From NCBI GenBank assembly GCA_900767815.1, contig CAAGAM010000070.1:14031-78030 (forward strand): a stretch of DNA of 64,000 nucleotides. The letters are read 5' to 3'. Source of the stretch: Clostridia bacterium. GTDB lineage: Bacteria; Bacillota; Clostridia; Christensenellales; Borkfalkiaceae. Under the pieces are notes generated by a model. It made no database searches, was not told the origin of the DNA, and saw nothing but the letters and a program-made list of their open reading frames with translations. Made by a program: the position numbers and the translations under genes. Positions 7,703 to 16,378 of the stretch are shown piece by piece (the stretch's first letter is position 1; each line of letters starts with the position of its first letter).

Positions 7703-9736
7703 ATGAAGTGGTATAAAAATATCTACAGAAGACAACTTACGGACATGCATATTGCGGACGACAAAAGCGAATATCTTTCGGCGTTCGACGCGGAAAAGTA
7801 TTTTGCTTGTCTGAAAAAAGCGCATATACAAAGTCCGATGATTTATCTGCAATCGCACACCGGTTTGTGCAATTATCCTACGACCATTGCGAAAACGCAC
7901 GCAAAAATGACGGGCGAAAACAACGGCATAAAACGACTTATAAATCTGTGTAAAAAAGACGGATTGAAAGTCGTCGGTTATTACAGTCTTGTATTCAACA
8001 ACGTGGCGGCGGATATGCACCCCGAGTGGGAAATGCGTTATGCCGACGGTTCGACCTGGCGCGACAAAGGTCAAAGATACGGTCTTTGTTGTCCGAATAA
8101 CATCGAGTACAGAAAATTCGTTAAGGAAAACGTTGTCGAACTTGCGGCGTATTTTACCGATCTTGACGGAATATTCTACGATATGCCGTATTGGGAGGTT
8201 GCATGCCGCTGCGAATCGTGCAAAAAAAGATATAAAAAAGAAACGGGCAGGGACTTGCCCGAAAAAGAAGATTGGAACGATGATAACTGGTTGCTTTATG
8301 TAAAGAAGCGTCAGGATTGGATGGTTGATTTCGTAAAATACGTTAAAAAACTGTCCAAAGCCGTTATGCCCAAAACTACCGTGGAGTTCAATTTTGCCGC
8401 GGTTATCGGCTGCGACTGGCTGGGCGGCTCTACAGAGGGCATAAACGCCGAGTGCGAGTTTACCGGCGGCGATTTATACGGCGATCTTTACAGCCATTCG
8501 TTCACCGCTAAATACTATTATGGCATAACAAAAAATCAGCCGTTCGAGTACATGACCTGTCGGTGCAACAAGAATTTAAGGGAGCATACCATAACCAAAC
8601 CGCAGGAAATGCTCGACGCGGAGATAATGCTTACATGCGCGCACCACGGCGCAACTCTCAATATAGACGCAATAAACCCCGACGGCACGCTTGACGAAAG
8701 AGTGTACGAAAGGGTGGGCAAAGCCTTTGAAAAACAAATGCCGTACGAAAAATATATGGATAAAGGCGAGTTGTATGCCGACGCAGCCGTATATTTCGAC
8801 AGCAAGACCATGTTTGAAGAACCGTATGCAAAGACATACAATAAACTCTGCGCGGTAAACGCCCACAAAACCCTTGTGGAAAAACACGTTGCGACGGCGG
8901 TAATAGCAAACGGCAATCTGGAAAATCTCGGAAAATATCGGATGATAATCGCGCCGTGTCTGCAAGATTTTTCAAACGACGAACCGCTGAAATTCATCGA
9001 ATACGTTAAAAACGGCGGCACGCTTTATCTGTCGGGCAGGAGCGATTCAAGGCTGATGAAAGAGTTCTTCGGCGCAAAGTTCGTCGGTTACACTTTCGGC
9101 GACAGCAAGTTCCCTCATGTATATAAAGGATATAACGAGGTTCAGGTATATATCGCACCCGACGGCGAGTATAAAGAAATTTTCGGCGGATTCAACGAAA
9201 AATATCCTTTGCCGATAACGTACAAACTGCCGATTTACGAAATGGACGGCAACGTTAAGGCGCATATCGTTTTGCCTTATACCGACCCTGATAACAATCG
9301 GACTTTCGCGTCCATTCACTCGAACCCGCCTGCGGAAAAGACCGATATTCCCGCCGTGGTCGAAACATACTACGGAAAGGGCAAAGTTATATGGACTGCC
9401 GCGCTTATCGAAAACGACGAAAGGACGAATTTCAAAGATGTTTTCGGCAAAATCGTTCTCTCAAACGTTAAACCGAAATACGGAATTTACGCAAGCAAAC
9501 TTATAGAAAGCGTGATTTTCGAGGATAAAAACGACGTTTATATAAGCCTTGTAAACCTTGATCCCGTTTACGAAAAAATCGAAAGAACGGTTATAATTTC
9601 CGTGTCGGATTGCGTAAGCGCAAAAAGATTGTCCGACAACAAAAAACTTAAAATCAAAGACGGAAAGATTTCGGTCGGCGTTATTGGTTTTGAAATGATA
9701 AAATTATCCGTTTGGTTTAATTTTAAAGAAGATTAA
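7703..9736 (+). CDS. GHL6-like glycoside hydrolase with beta-galactosidase-trimerisation-like domain
   Basis: The 677-residue protein starts with a (beta/alpha)8 barrel (about 1-350) that resembles hypothetical glycosyl hydrolase family 6/GH29-like barrels. It contains LDGIFYDMPYWEVACRCESC, with a CxCxxC motif after the DMPYW strand, and VEFNFAAVIG. Residues 380-560 resemble the GH42 trimerisation (class I amidotransferase-like) domain: YRMIIAPCLQDFS, then EYVKNGGTLYLSGRSDSR and GKGKVIWTAALIEND. A small beta domain ends the protein. There is no signal peptide, so it acts in the cytoplasm on imported oligosaccharides. The catalytic residues cannot be assigned with certainty and substrate is unknown. 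It lies last in the block between promoter repeats. No clear ribosome binding site is seen at this start. Confidence 0.65.
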   Translation: MKWYKNIYRRQLTDMHIADDKSEYLSAFDAEKYFACLKKAHIQSPMIYLQSHTGLCNYPTTIAKTHAKMTGENNGIKRLINLCKKDGLKVVGYYSLVFNNVAADMHPEWEMRYADGSTWRDKGQRYGLCCPNNIEYRKFVKENVVELAAYFTDLDGIFYDMPYWEVACRCESCKKRYKKETGRDLPEKEDWNDDNWLLYVKKRQDWMVDFVKYVKKLSKAVMPKTTVEFNFAAVIGCDWLGGSTEGINAECEFTGGDLYGDLYSHSFTAKYYYGITKNQPFEYMTCRCNKNLREHTITKPQEMLDAEIMLTCAHHGATLNIDAINPDGTLDERVYERVGKAFEKQMPYEKYMDKGELYADAAVYFDSKTMFEEPYAKTYNKLCAVNAHKTLVEKHVATAVIANGNLENLGKYRMIIAPCLQDFSNDEPLKFIEYVKNGGTLYLSGRSDSRLMKEFFGAKFVGYTFGDSKFPHVYKGYNEVQVYIAPDGEYKEIFGGFNEKYPLPITYKLPIYEMDGNVKAHIVLPYTDPDNNRTFASIHSNPPAEKTDIPAVVETYYGKGKVIWTAALIENDERTNFKDVFGKIVLSNVKPKYGIYASKLIESVIFEDKNDVYISLVNLDPVYEKIERTVIISVSDCVSAKRLSDNKKLKIKDGKISVGVIGFEMIKLSVWFNFKED

Positions 9737-9801
9737 GCACTGTTAAAAGAGAAAATATATGACTGATGAGTTTTTGTGAAAAATAGGCAAGGCGCATATT
9801 G

Positions 9802-9968
9802 CTTTGAAAGACAACGAATAAATAGAGAAAAATAAAAAATCACACCCAAAAAACAAAAACAGGATAAATTTTTAGAATAAATAGGATATTGTAAAGCTAT
9901 GCGGGATGTAGTAGAATATAAGCGAAATAACAAACGCGGAGGAATTTATGGCAAACAATTACCCTATT
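9802..9968 (+). repeat. Promoter-and-start direct repeat, copy B
   Basis: This is the second copy of the segment at 5170-5335, one base longer within a poly-A tract. It carries the promoter and start of the intact DUF4434 gene at 9948. The 65 bases before it (9737-9801) show no gene. Confidence 0.9.
9889..9917 (+). promoter_or_regulatory. Promoter in copy B of the repeat
   Basis: TTGTAA (9889-9894) and TAGAAT (9912-9917) are spaced by 17 bases. The -10 box differs from copy A by one base, at a usually conserved position, so this copy is probably weaker as a promoter though its ribosome binding site is better (GGAGGAA). Confidence 0.6.
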
Positions 9969-10844
9969 ACGGGATCTTTTATAGATGAAATAACCTATGA
10001 TATACCGTCGTCCAACTGGACGCATAAACAATGGGCGGATGACCTCGACAATATGAAAGCCGTCGGAATGGATACGCTCGTGTTTATACGGGGAGGATTC
10101 GAGGGTAGAACGATTTTTCCGTCTGAAAACTTTTTTTGTCTTAGAAAGGACGATTTAGTCGATTTTATTTTAAAAGAAGCCGAAAAACGTGATATGAAAG
10201 TGTATATCGGCTTATATATTTCCAATCTTACATGGAACGACGGAGATGTAAAAAAAGAAATCGAAGCCAATAAACTGTTTATTCCCGAAGTTATAAAAAA
10301 ATACGGCGCATATAAGTCGTTTGCGGGCTGGTATGTTCCGCATGAAGTCGCGACAAACGTTTATAATATCGGCAGACTTACTAAAAGCCTTGCGGCTATG
10401 TGTAAGGATAAAACTCCCGACAAAAAAGTGCTTTTAAGTCCTTTTTTCAAAGAGAAGACCACAGACCATAAGATTTTTACTCCCGAGCAGTTTTACGACG
10501 AGTGGGACGGGATTTTCGACGAGTTCCAAGGCGATGTGGATATCTGCGCTTATCAGGACGGCTCGGCTTCTTTAAAACAGGTGGAAGAATATTTCAAAGC
10601 TGCAAAAAAACTCTGCGACAAGCATAAAATAAGCCTTTGGCAAAACGTCGAGACTTTTGAACGTGACGTGAGATTTTTGTATTTCCCCATACCGTTCGAG
10701 CTTTTAAGAACAAAACTCGATCTTTTGGCTCCTTACGTCGAAAAAAGGATAACGTTTGAGTTTTCTCACTTTTTAAGTCCGCAGTCGATTTTCCCGTCTG
10801 CGCGGAATCTCAATAAAGTGTACACCGATTATTATGGAAAATAA
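9948..10844 (+). CDS. DUF4434 barrel protein
   Basis: The 298-residue protein begins ITGSFIDEITYDIPSSNWT and continues WADDLDNMKAVGMDTLVFIR, the N-terminal pattern of the DUF4434 family, a TIM-barrel group often near glycoside hydrolases. Later strands read MKVYIGLYISNL, FAGWYVPHEV and ISLWQNVETFE, with Glu residues at strand ends that could serve catalysis. There is no signal peptide. It probably acts on intracellular oligosaccharides; no enzyme activity can be assigned from sequence alone. GGAGGAA lies before the ATG. Its last bases overlap the next gene by 11, so the two are co-translated. Confidence 0.75.
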   Translation: MANNYPITGSFIDEITYDIPSSNWTHKQWADDLDNMKAVGMDTLVFIRGGFEGRTIFPSENFFCLRKDDLVDFILKEAEKRDMKVYIGLYISNLTWNDGDVKKEIEANKLFIPEVIKKYGAYKSFAGWYVPHEVATNVYNIGRLTKSLAAMCKDKTPDKKVLLSPFFKEKTTDHKIFTPEQFYDEWDGIFDEFQGDVDICAYQDGSASLKQVEEYFKAAKKLCDKHKISLWQNVETFERDVRFLYFPIPFELLRTKLDLLAPYVEKRITFEFSHFLSPQSIFPSARNLNKVYTDYYGK

Positions 10845-12072
10845 AATTGATATGAACGCGGATAAAATTGTTTCTTACAAAAAATTTTACAGAGAGTTTC
10901 TGCTCGGCAACGTTGTTCCATTTTGGGAAAAATCCGACCTTATCGACAAAAAATACGGCGGTTTTATAACGAGCGTTGACGAAATCGGAAAAAGTTATAA
11001 CGATGATAAAAGCGTGTGGTTTCAAGGCAGGTGCCTCTGGACTTTTTCAAAGCTTTTAAACGAATTCGGGTATAGAAAAGAATGGGCGGAAGCGGCGGAA
11101 AGCGGCGCGGAGTTTATAAAAAAATACTGCATAGATAAAGATGGCAGAATGTTCTTCACGGTAACGCGCGACGGAAAGCCGCTCAGAAAGAGAAGATATT
11201 ATTTTTCGGAAAGTTTTCTCGTTGCGGGTTTTGCCGAATATTACTTTTATACGAAAGATAAAAAAGACCTTTATTTAGCGGAAAAATATTTCGATCTCAT
11301 GTACGGAATTTACCGCGACCCGTCTTCCGACCCTTTTAAAATCACGCCGAAAGAGAATGCGGAAGTGAGAAATCTTCATTCGAACGCCAATCCTATGGTG
11401 CTTGTAAGTACGGCGCAGGAACTTTTAAGGGCAGATCCCGATAAAAAGGATTATTACGAAAAAATCATCCGAGATCTTATCGCCGACATGATGGGGCTTC
11501 ATTATAAAGAAGAATATAAGTGTGTACTCGAAAACGTGTTTACAGACGGAAGCGTGCTCGATAACCCGACGGGCAGAACGATAAACCCGGGGCATTCGAT
11601 TGAAAATTCATGGTTCTTGATGAATTTTGCGGCAAATACGGGCGATAAGGAGCTTTTGAAAAAGGCTCTTAATATTCTCGATTGGTCGCTCGATATAGGC
11701 TGGGATAAAGAGTGTGGCGGAGTTTACTACTTCAGAGATGTGTTTAACCGCCCGTGCGAGCAACTCGAACACGATATGAAACTCTGGTGGGTTCACAACG
11801 AATGCCTTATAGCAACGCTTGCGGCGTATAAACTCACGGGCGACAAAAAATACTTTGACGAGTTCGAAAAAATACACGAATATTCTTTTTCGCATTTCGC
11901 GGATAAGAAAAACGGCGAATGGTACGGCTATCTGCACAGAGACGGTACGGTTTCGCACACTCAGAAGGGTTCGTTATGGAAAGGACCTTATCATTTGCCG
12001 AGGTGTCTGATCGCCGTCGGTAAATTGCTCGATTCAATTGAAAAGGGAAGCGACTTCCCCGAATTATTGTAA
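10834..12072 (+). CDS. N-acylglucosamine/cellobiose 2-epimerase family protein (AGE)
   Basis: The 412-residue product has the (alpha/alpha)6-barrel pattern of AGE epimerases. Visible family signatures are VWFQGRCLWTFSKL near the N terminus, NPGHSIENSWFL with the first catalytic His, KLWWVHNECL with the second His, and KGPYHLPRCL near the end. Such enzymes epimerise C2 of mannose, glucose, N-acetylglucosamine or of the reducing end of a disaccharide such as mannosyl-glucose. Next to a GH38 mannosidase, mannose or a mannosyl disaccharide is the likely substrate, but this is inference. It overlaps the previous gene by 11 bases; an internal Met at 10852 is a possible alternative start. The next gene follows after 11 bases. 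Confidence 0.85.
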   Translation: MENKIDMNADKIVSYKKFYREFLLGNVVPFWEKSDLIDKKYGGFITSVDEIGKSYNDDKSVWFQGRCLWTFSKLLNEFGYRKEWAEAAESGAEFIKKYCIDKDGRMFFTVTRDGKPLRKRRYYFSESFLVAGFAEYYFYTKDKKDLYLAEKYFDLMYGIYRDPSSDPFKITPKENAEVRNLHSNANPMVLVSTAQELLRADPDKKDYYEKIIRDLIADMMGLHYKEEYKCVLENVFTDGSVLDNPTGRTINPGHSIENSWFLMNFAANTGDKELLKKALNILDWSLDIGWDKECGGVYYFRDVFNRPCEQLEHDMKLWWVHNECLIATLAAYKLTGDKKYFDEFEKIHEYSFSHFADKKNGEWYGYLHRDGTVSHTQKGSLWKGPYHLPRCLIAVGKLLDSIEKGSDFPELL

Positions 12073-12083
12073 ACGGAGAAAAC

Positions 12084-14495
12084 ATGAAGAAAAAAGTACA
12101 TCTCGTCTGCAACGCGCATATCGATCCCATCTGGCAATGGGACTGGCAGGAGGGAGTGAGTGCGACGCTATCCACATTTCGGAGTGCAGCGAAGCTCGTC
12201 GATAAATACGATTATATATTTTGCCATAACGAAGCAACGGTTTATAAATATGCCGAGGAATACGACCCCGAGTTGTTTGAGAAAATCAAAGAACTCGTAA
12301 AAAGGGACAAGTGGCGCATAATCGGCGGCTGGTATCTCCAACCCGACTGCAATATGCCCTCGGGCGAAAGTTTTGTTCGACAGATAAAATACGGGTTTAA
12401 ATATTTTAAAGATAAATTCGGCGTCGAACCCCCGAAAACTGCGTTCAATGTAGACGCGTTCGGACACACGAGAGGGCTTGTTCAGATTATGACGAAGTGC
12501 GGGCAGACAGGGCTTATCGTCTGTCGCCCGTATAAACACGAAATGCTGCTGGACGACAATCTGTTTACATGGAAGGGGCTTGACGGGAGTAAAATTAAAA
12601 CATTCCGCTCGCCCGACAGTTACAACACCCCGCTCGGAACTTCCGCTTGGGCAATAAAAGACAGGGCAAGCGTGAGAAAAGATGGCGAATACCTTGTACT
12701 CTGGGGAGTGGGAAACCACGGCGGAGGTCCGTCGGATAGAGATCTTGCGGATATAGAGGAACTAAAAAAGACGGACGAAGAGTACGAATACGTACATTCT
12801 TATCCCGAAGCGTATTTTGACGAAAACGAGCCGAAAACGAAAATCGATAAATCGCTCAGAATTTCGATGCCGGGGTGCTACACTTCGCTTATAAATATAA
12901 AACAAAAGCATATAAAACTCGAAAACGAGTTGTATCTCGCGGAAATAATGTCTGCGGCGGCAAGCATGAAAGGGCTTGAAGAGTATCCGACCGAAAAATT
13001 GTACGCGTGCTTTGAAAATCTGATGAACGGCGAATTTCACGACGTTCTGCCGGGGTCTTGCATAAAAGCGGGCGAGGATAACGGAACGGCGCTTTTTGAC
13101 GGCGGCTATCTCGAAGCCACGAAGATAAAGACGAAGGCATATTTCGCTCTTTTAAACGGTCAGCCCGTCGCAAAAGAAGGCGAATATCCCGTACTCGTAT
13201 TCAATCCCCATCCTTATAAGATAACGGAGAATATCGAGTGCGAGTTTATGCTCGCCGATCAGAATTGGAGCGAACAGGTTTCGGTTATAACCGTTAAGGA
13301 TGGCGAAAAAACGATAAAAAGTCAGCTGACTAAAGAGGACAGCACTATAAACCTCGACTGGCGGAAAAAAGTAATATTCGAAGCGGAACTTCCGCCTATG
13401 AGTATGAAACGTTTTTCCGTTTACGTCGAAAGAAAAGATAAAGAAGAAAAGAAAAAATCAGAAAATTTCCTGTTCGATAACGGCGTAAGCCGTGTGGAAA
13501 TAGACAAGACAACAGGACTGATGAAAAGTTATTCGGTAAACGGAATTAAATACGTCGGAAACGGCTTTTCGCTCTGCATGTTCGAAGACAATCCTGACCC
13601 GTGGGCAATGGGCGCGTTTCAGCAAAATGGGATAGGCGAAAAGGAAGAACAGTTTGCTTTATCCGAAAAGCCGAGCGGAATATTCGAAGGGTTAAAGAGC
13701 GTCGAAGTCATTGAGGACGGAGATATTTATACGGGAATCGAAGCCTTTTTCGAAAAGGATAACAGCAAGGCGAGGATTGAATACAGAATATATAAAAATT
13801 CGCCCGATATAGACGTAATCGTCAATCTCTATTTCAACGAGGCGAATAAAGTCGTCAAGTTGAAACTTCCCGTAATCGGCGGGGAAAGCGTGATAGGGCA
13901 GACGGCTTTCGGGACGGAAGAACTCTTTTCGGACGGAAGGGAGAACGTTTCTCAGAGATTCACGGGCGTGAAGGCGGGCGGCAAGGTTGTCGCGTTGATA
14001 GATAAAAGCAGGTACGGAAGCAGTTATAAGGACGGAAATCTGTACATGACGCTCGTTCGCGGAACTACCTACTGCGCACATCCTGTTTTAGACAGGGAGA
14101 TAATTCCGAAAGACAGATTTACGCAGAAAGCCGATCAGGGCGAGCATGATTACTATTTCAGACTCACCGTTGCGGGCGAAAACGAACTCGAACGAAAAGC
14201 AAACAAATTTAACCGTAAACCATATGCAGTAAACGTATTCCCGACGGGTACAAGCAGACCCGAAAACGATTTTACATTCGAACTGTCAAATAAAAACATA
14301 ACGCTTGTCACGATGAAAAAATCGGAAGAAAAAGATGGGTATGTTATAAGACTTCTGAACAATTCATCCGAACCCGCATCGACGGAAATAACGCTTTGCA
14401 AAGCAAAAATAAAGGCGGAATTCGGCGTTTATGAGGTAAAAACTTATTTATACGCAAACGGAAAATTAAGAGAGGAAAGAGGGCTTACGATATGA
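12084..14495 (+). CDS. GH38 alpha-mannosidase
   Basis: The 803-residue enzyme has the GH38 layout. The N-terminal zinc site is AHID (His12, Asp14). The nucleophile motif NVDAFGHTRG has Asp about 124, and the later zinc His (about 319) lies in GEFHDVLPG. A middle helical domain and large C-terminal beta domains follow (about 480-803). GH38 enzymes retain configuration and remove alpha-linked mannose from glycans. Without a signal peptide the enzyme works in the cytoplasm on imported oligosaccharides. The start has CGGAGAA upstream. It overlaps the GH127-type gene by four bases (ATGA), showing an operon. It supports mannose as a key product of this locus. Confidence 0.92.
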   Translation: MKKKVHLVCNAHIDPIWQWDWQEGVSATLSTFRSAAKLVDKYDYIFCHNEATVYKYAEEYDPELFEKIKELVKRDKWRIIGGWYLQPDCNMPSGESFVRQIKYGFKYFKDKFGVEPPKTAFNVDAFGHTRGLVQIMTKCGQTGLIVCRPYKHEMLLDDNLFTWKGLDGSKIKTFRSPDSYNTPLGTSAWAIKDRASVRKDGEYLVLWGVGNHGGGPSDRDLADIEELKKTDEEYEYVHSYPEAYFDENEPKTKIDKSLRISMPGCYTSLINIKQKHIKLENELYLAEIMSAAASMKGLEEYPTEKLYACFENLMNGEFHDVLPGSCIKAGEDNGTALFDGGYLEATKIKTKAYFALLNGQPVAKEGEYPVLVFNPHPYKITENIECEFMLADQNWSEQVSVITVKDGEKTIKSQLTKEDSTINLDWRKKVIFEAELPPMSMKRFSVYVERKDKEEKKKSENFLFDNGVSRVEIDKTTGLMKSYSVNGIKYVGNGFSLCMFEDNPDPWAMGAFQQNGIGEKEEQFALSEKPSGIFEGLKSVEVIEDGDIYTGIEAFFEKDNSKARIEYRIYKNSPDIDVIVNLYFNEANKVVKLKLPVIGGESVIGQTAFGTEELFSDGRENVSQRFTGVKAGGKVVALIDKSRYGSSYKDGNLYMTLVRGTTYCAHPVLDREIIPKDRFTQKADQGEHDYYFRLTVAGENELERKANKFNRKPYAVNVFPTGTSRPENDFTFELSNKNITLVTMKKSEEKDGYVIRLLNNSSEPASTEITLCKAKIKAEFGVYEVKTYLYANGKLREERGLTI

Positions 14496-16273
14496 GATTT
14501 ACCGATATAAAAATGTTTTCGGGCAATGACCTGAAAATACGCGGGGTGATGGACGATAACGTAAATTTCGTTGCCGAAAGCCAATTGAAAAGCCGCGAAA
14601 GATGGGAGAAACTTGTCGAGCCGTTTATAACCAGAGAGGACTCCGACGGCTTCTGGCGAGGAGAGTTCTTCGGTAAAGAAATGCGAGGAGCAGCTCTTAT
14701 CTATCAATATACGAAAGACGAAGAGTTATATAAAATTCTCACTGAAGCGGTGGAAAAACTTCTCGCCGCTCAGGACGAAAAGGGCAGAATATCGACTTAT
14801 AGCGAGGCTTCCGAGTTTAACGGCTGGGATATGTGGTGCAGAAAATACGTCCTCACGGGCGTTCAGCATTACTATCGCATTTGTCGTGACGAGGGTTTCA
14901 AGAAAGAAATTCTGTCGGCTTTATCTAAGCATGCCGATTATATAATTTCGAAAATCGGCAACGGCGAGGAGCAGAAAAAAATAACCGAAACATCGTCCTG
15001 GTGGGGCTGTGTGAATTCCTGCACGATTTTAGAGCCTATGCTCGAGCTTTATAAGGAAACGGGCGAAAAACGATATTTTGAATTTGCGAAGTATATAATT
15101 TCGACGGGCGGTAGTTCCGATTGTAACTTTTTGGAACTTGCTTTGGAAAACAGGCTTGCGCCCTATCAATACCCCGTCGTTAAAGCTTACGAATCGATGT
15201 CTTATTTTGAGGGGCTTCTCGCTTACTATGAAATTACAGGCGAAGAAAAATATTTTACGGCAGTTAAAAATTTCGTTGAAGCTGTTGAGAGAACCGATAT
15301 GACTGTTATAGGCTGTTCGGGTTGCACGCACGAGCTGTTCGATAACTCGTCCGTAAAGCAAACAGAGTACGCCGAAAACATAATGCAGGAAACCTGCGTC
15401 ACCGTTACATGGATGAGAATTTCCCTCAGAATGTATCTTGAAGCGGGCGAAAGAAAGTTTATCGATCGAATCGAAAAATCGGGTTTAAACGCCTTATACG
15501 GCAGCTTAAATAAAAAACACAACGCAATTTACAATCTTCTGGATAAGAAGTTCGTAAGCGGTATGACTTTTGATAGTTACAGTCCGTTATATATGAATAC
15601 CCGCGGCAGAGGAACAGGCGGATATATGGAATTTTTGCGCGGCGGCTCGTGCGGGTGCTGTGAGGCGATAGGCGCGTGCGGCGTTGCGTTGATGCCGCTT
15701 ACGGCGGTTATGTCGGCAAAAGAGGGCGTTATCGTAAACTATCTTTTCGGCGGCGAGTTAAGCGTTAAAGACAAGAACGGGGAATCGGTAAAACTTCTGT
15801 TTGAAAGCGATTATCCCTCCGAAAACACCTGCAAAATAACTGTTTCAAGCGACGGCAAAGTAAATCTCGGAATGTTTATCCGTCTGCCCGAATTTGCGGA
15901 CGGAACGACGATAAACGGGAAAACTTATACGGGAGAATATGCCGATATAAGCGGCGAATATTCGGGCGGAGATGTAATAGAAATCGGATACAATGTCGGG
16001 CTTAAAGTTTTAAGACTCAACGGAAAAGTTGCGTTTTCATTTGGCGCGATCACCCTCGGGACGGATGAAGAAAAGTTTGACGGCGATATCGAAAAACCGA
16101 TAAACGTCACCGATAACCCCGTCTATAAGTTGATTAAACAGCAAAAAGATGAGCTATTGCGAGTTGAAATCTCCTTGAAAGACGGCGAGGAAATAACACT
16201 TTCGGATTATCAGTCCTGCGGCAAAAACTGGCGCGGAAAAAGAAACAGAACAACCGTTTGGTTTAATGCGTGA
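14492..16273 (+). CDS. GH127-type beta-L-arabinofuranosidase family protein (DUF1680)
   Basis: The 593-residue protein shows the DUF1680/GH127 pattern: an (alpha/alpha)6 barrel with QETCVTVTWM (Glu300, Cys302) and GCCEAIGACG (Cys389, Cys390). In characterised GH127 enzymes the matching Glu and three Cys bind zinc and the first Cys of the CC pair is the nucleophile. All four are present here, so the site looks intact. A C-terminal beta region follows (KVNLGMFIRLPEF, GDVIEIGYN). The family releases beta-L-arabinofuranose, but related families have other substrates. It is cytoplasmic and translationally coupled to the mannosidase by an ATGA overlap. Confidence 0.85.
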   Translation: MRFTDIKMFSGNDLKIRGVMDDNVNFVAESQLKSRERWEKLVEPFITREDSDGFWRGEFFGKEMRGAALIYQYTKDEELYKILTEAVEKLLAAQDEKGRISTYSEASEFNGWDMWCRKYVLTGVQHYYRICRDEGFKKEILSALSKHADYIISKIGNGEEQKKITETSSWWGCVNSCTILEPMLELYKETGEKRYFEFAKYIISTGGSSDCNFLELALENRLAPYQYPVVKAYESMSYFEGLLAYYEITGEEKYFTAVKNFVEAVERTDMTVIGCSGCTHELFDNSSVKQTEYAENIMQETCVTVTWMRISLRMYLEAGERKFIDRIEKSGLNALYGSLNKKHNAIYNLLDKKFVSGMTFDSYSPLYMNTRGRGTGGYMEFLRGGSCGCCEAIGACGVALMPLTAVMSAKEGVIVNYLFGGELSVKDKNGESVKLLFESDYPSENTCKITVSSDGKVNLGMFIRLPEFADGTTINGKTYTGEYADISGEYSGGDVIEIGYNVGLKVLRLNGKVAFSFGAITLGTDEEKFDGDIEKPINVTDNPVYKLIKQQKDELLRVEISLKDGEEITLSDYQSCGKNWRGKRNRTTVWFNA

Positions 16274-16378
16274 CGTCGGCGCAAACGAAGCATAAAAAAA
16301 ATGCAAGGAGAACTCCTCCTTTCGTCCTGACGTGCGAAAGGAAATCTCTTAAAAGCATAAAAAAAGGAGAAAATCAAA

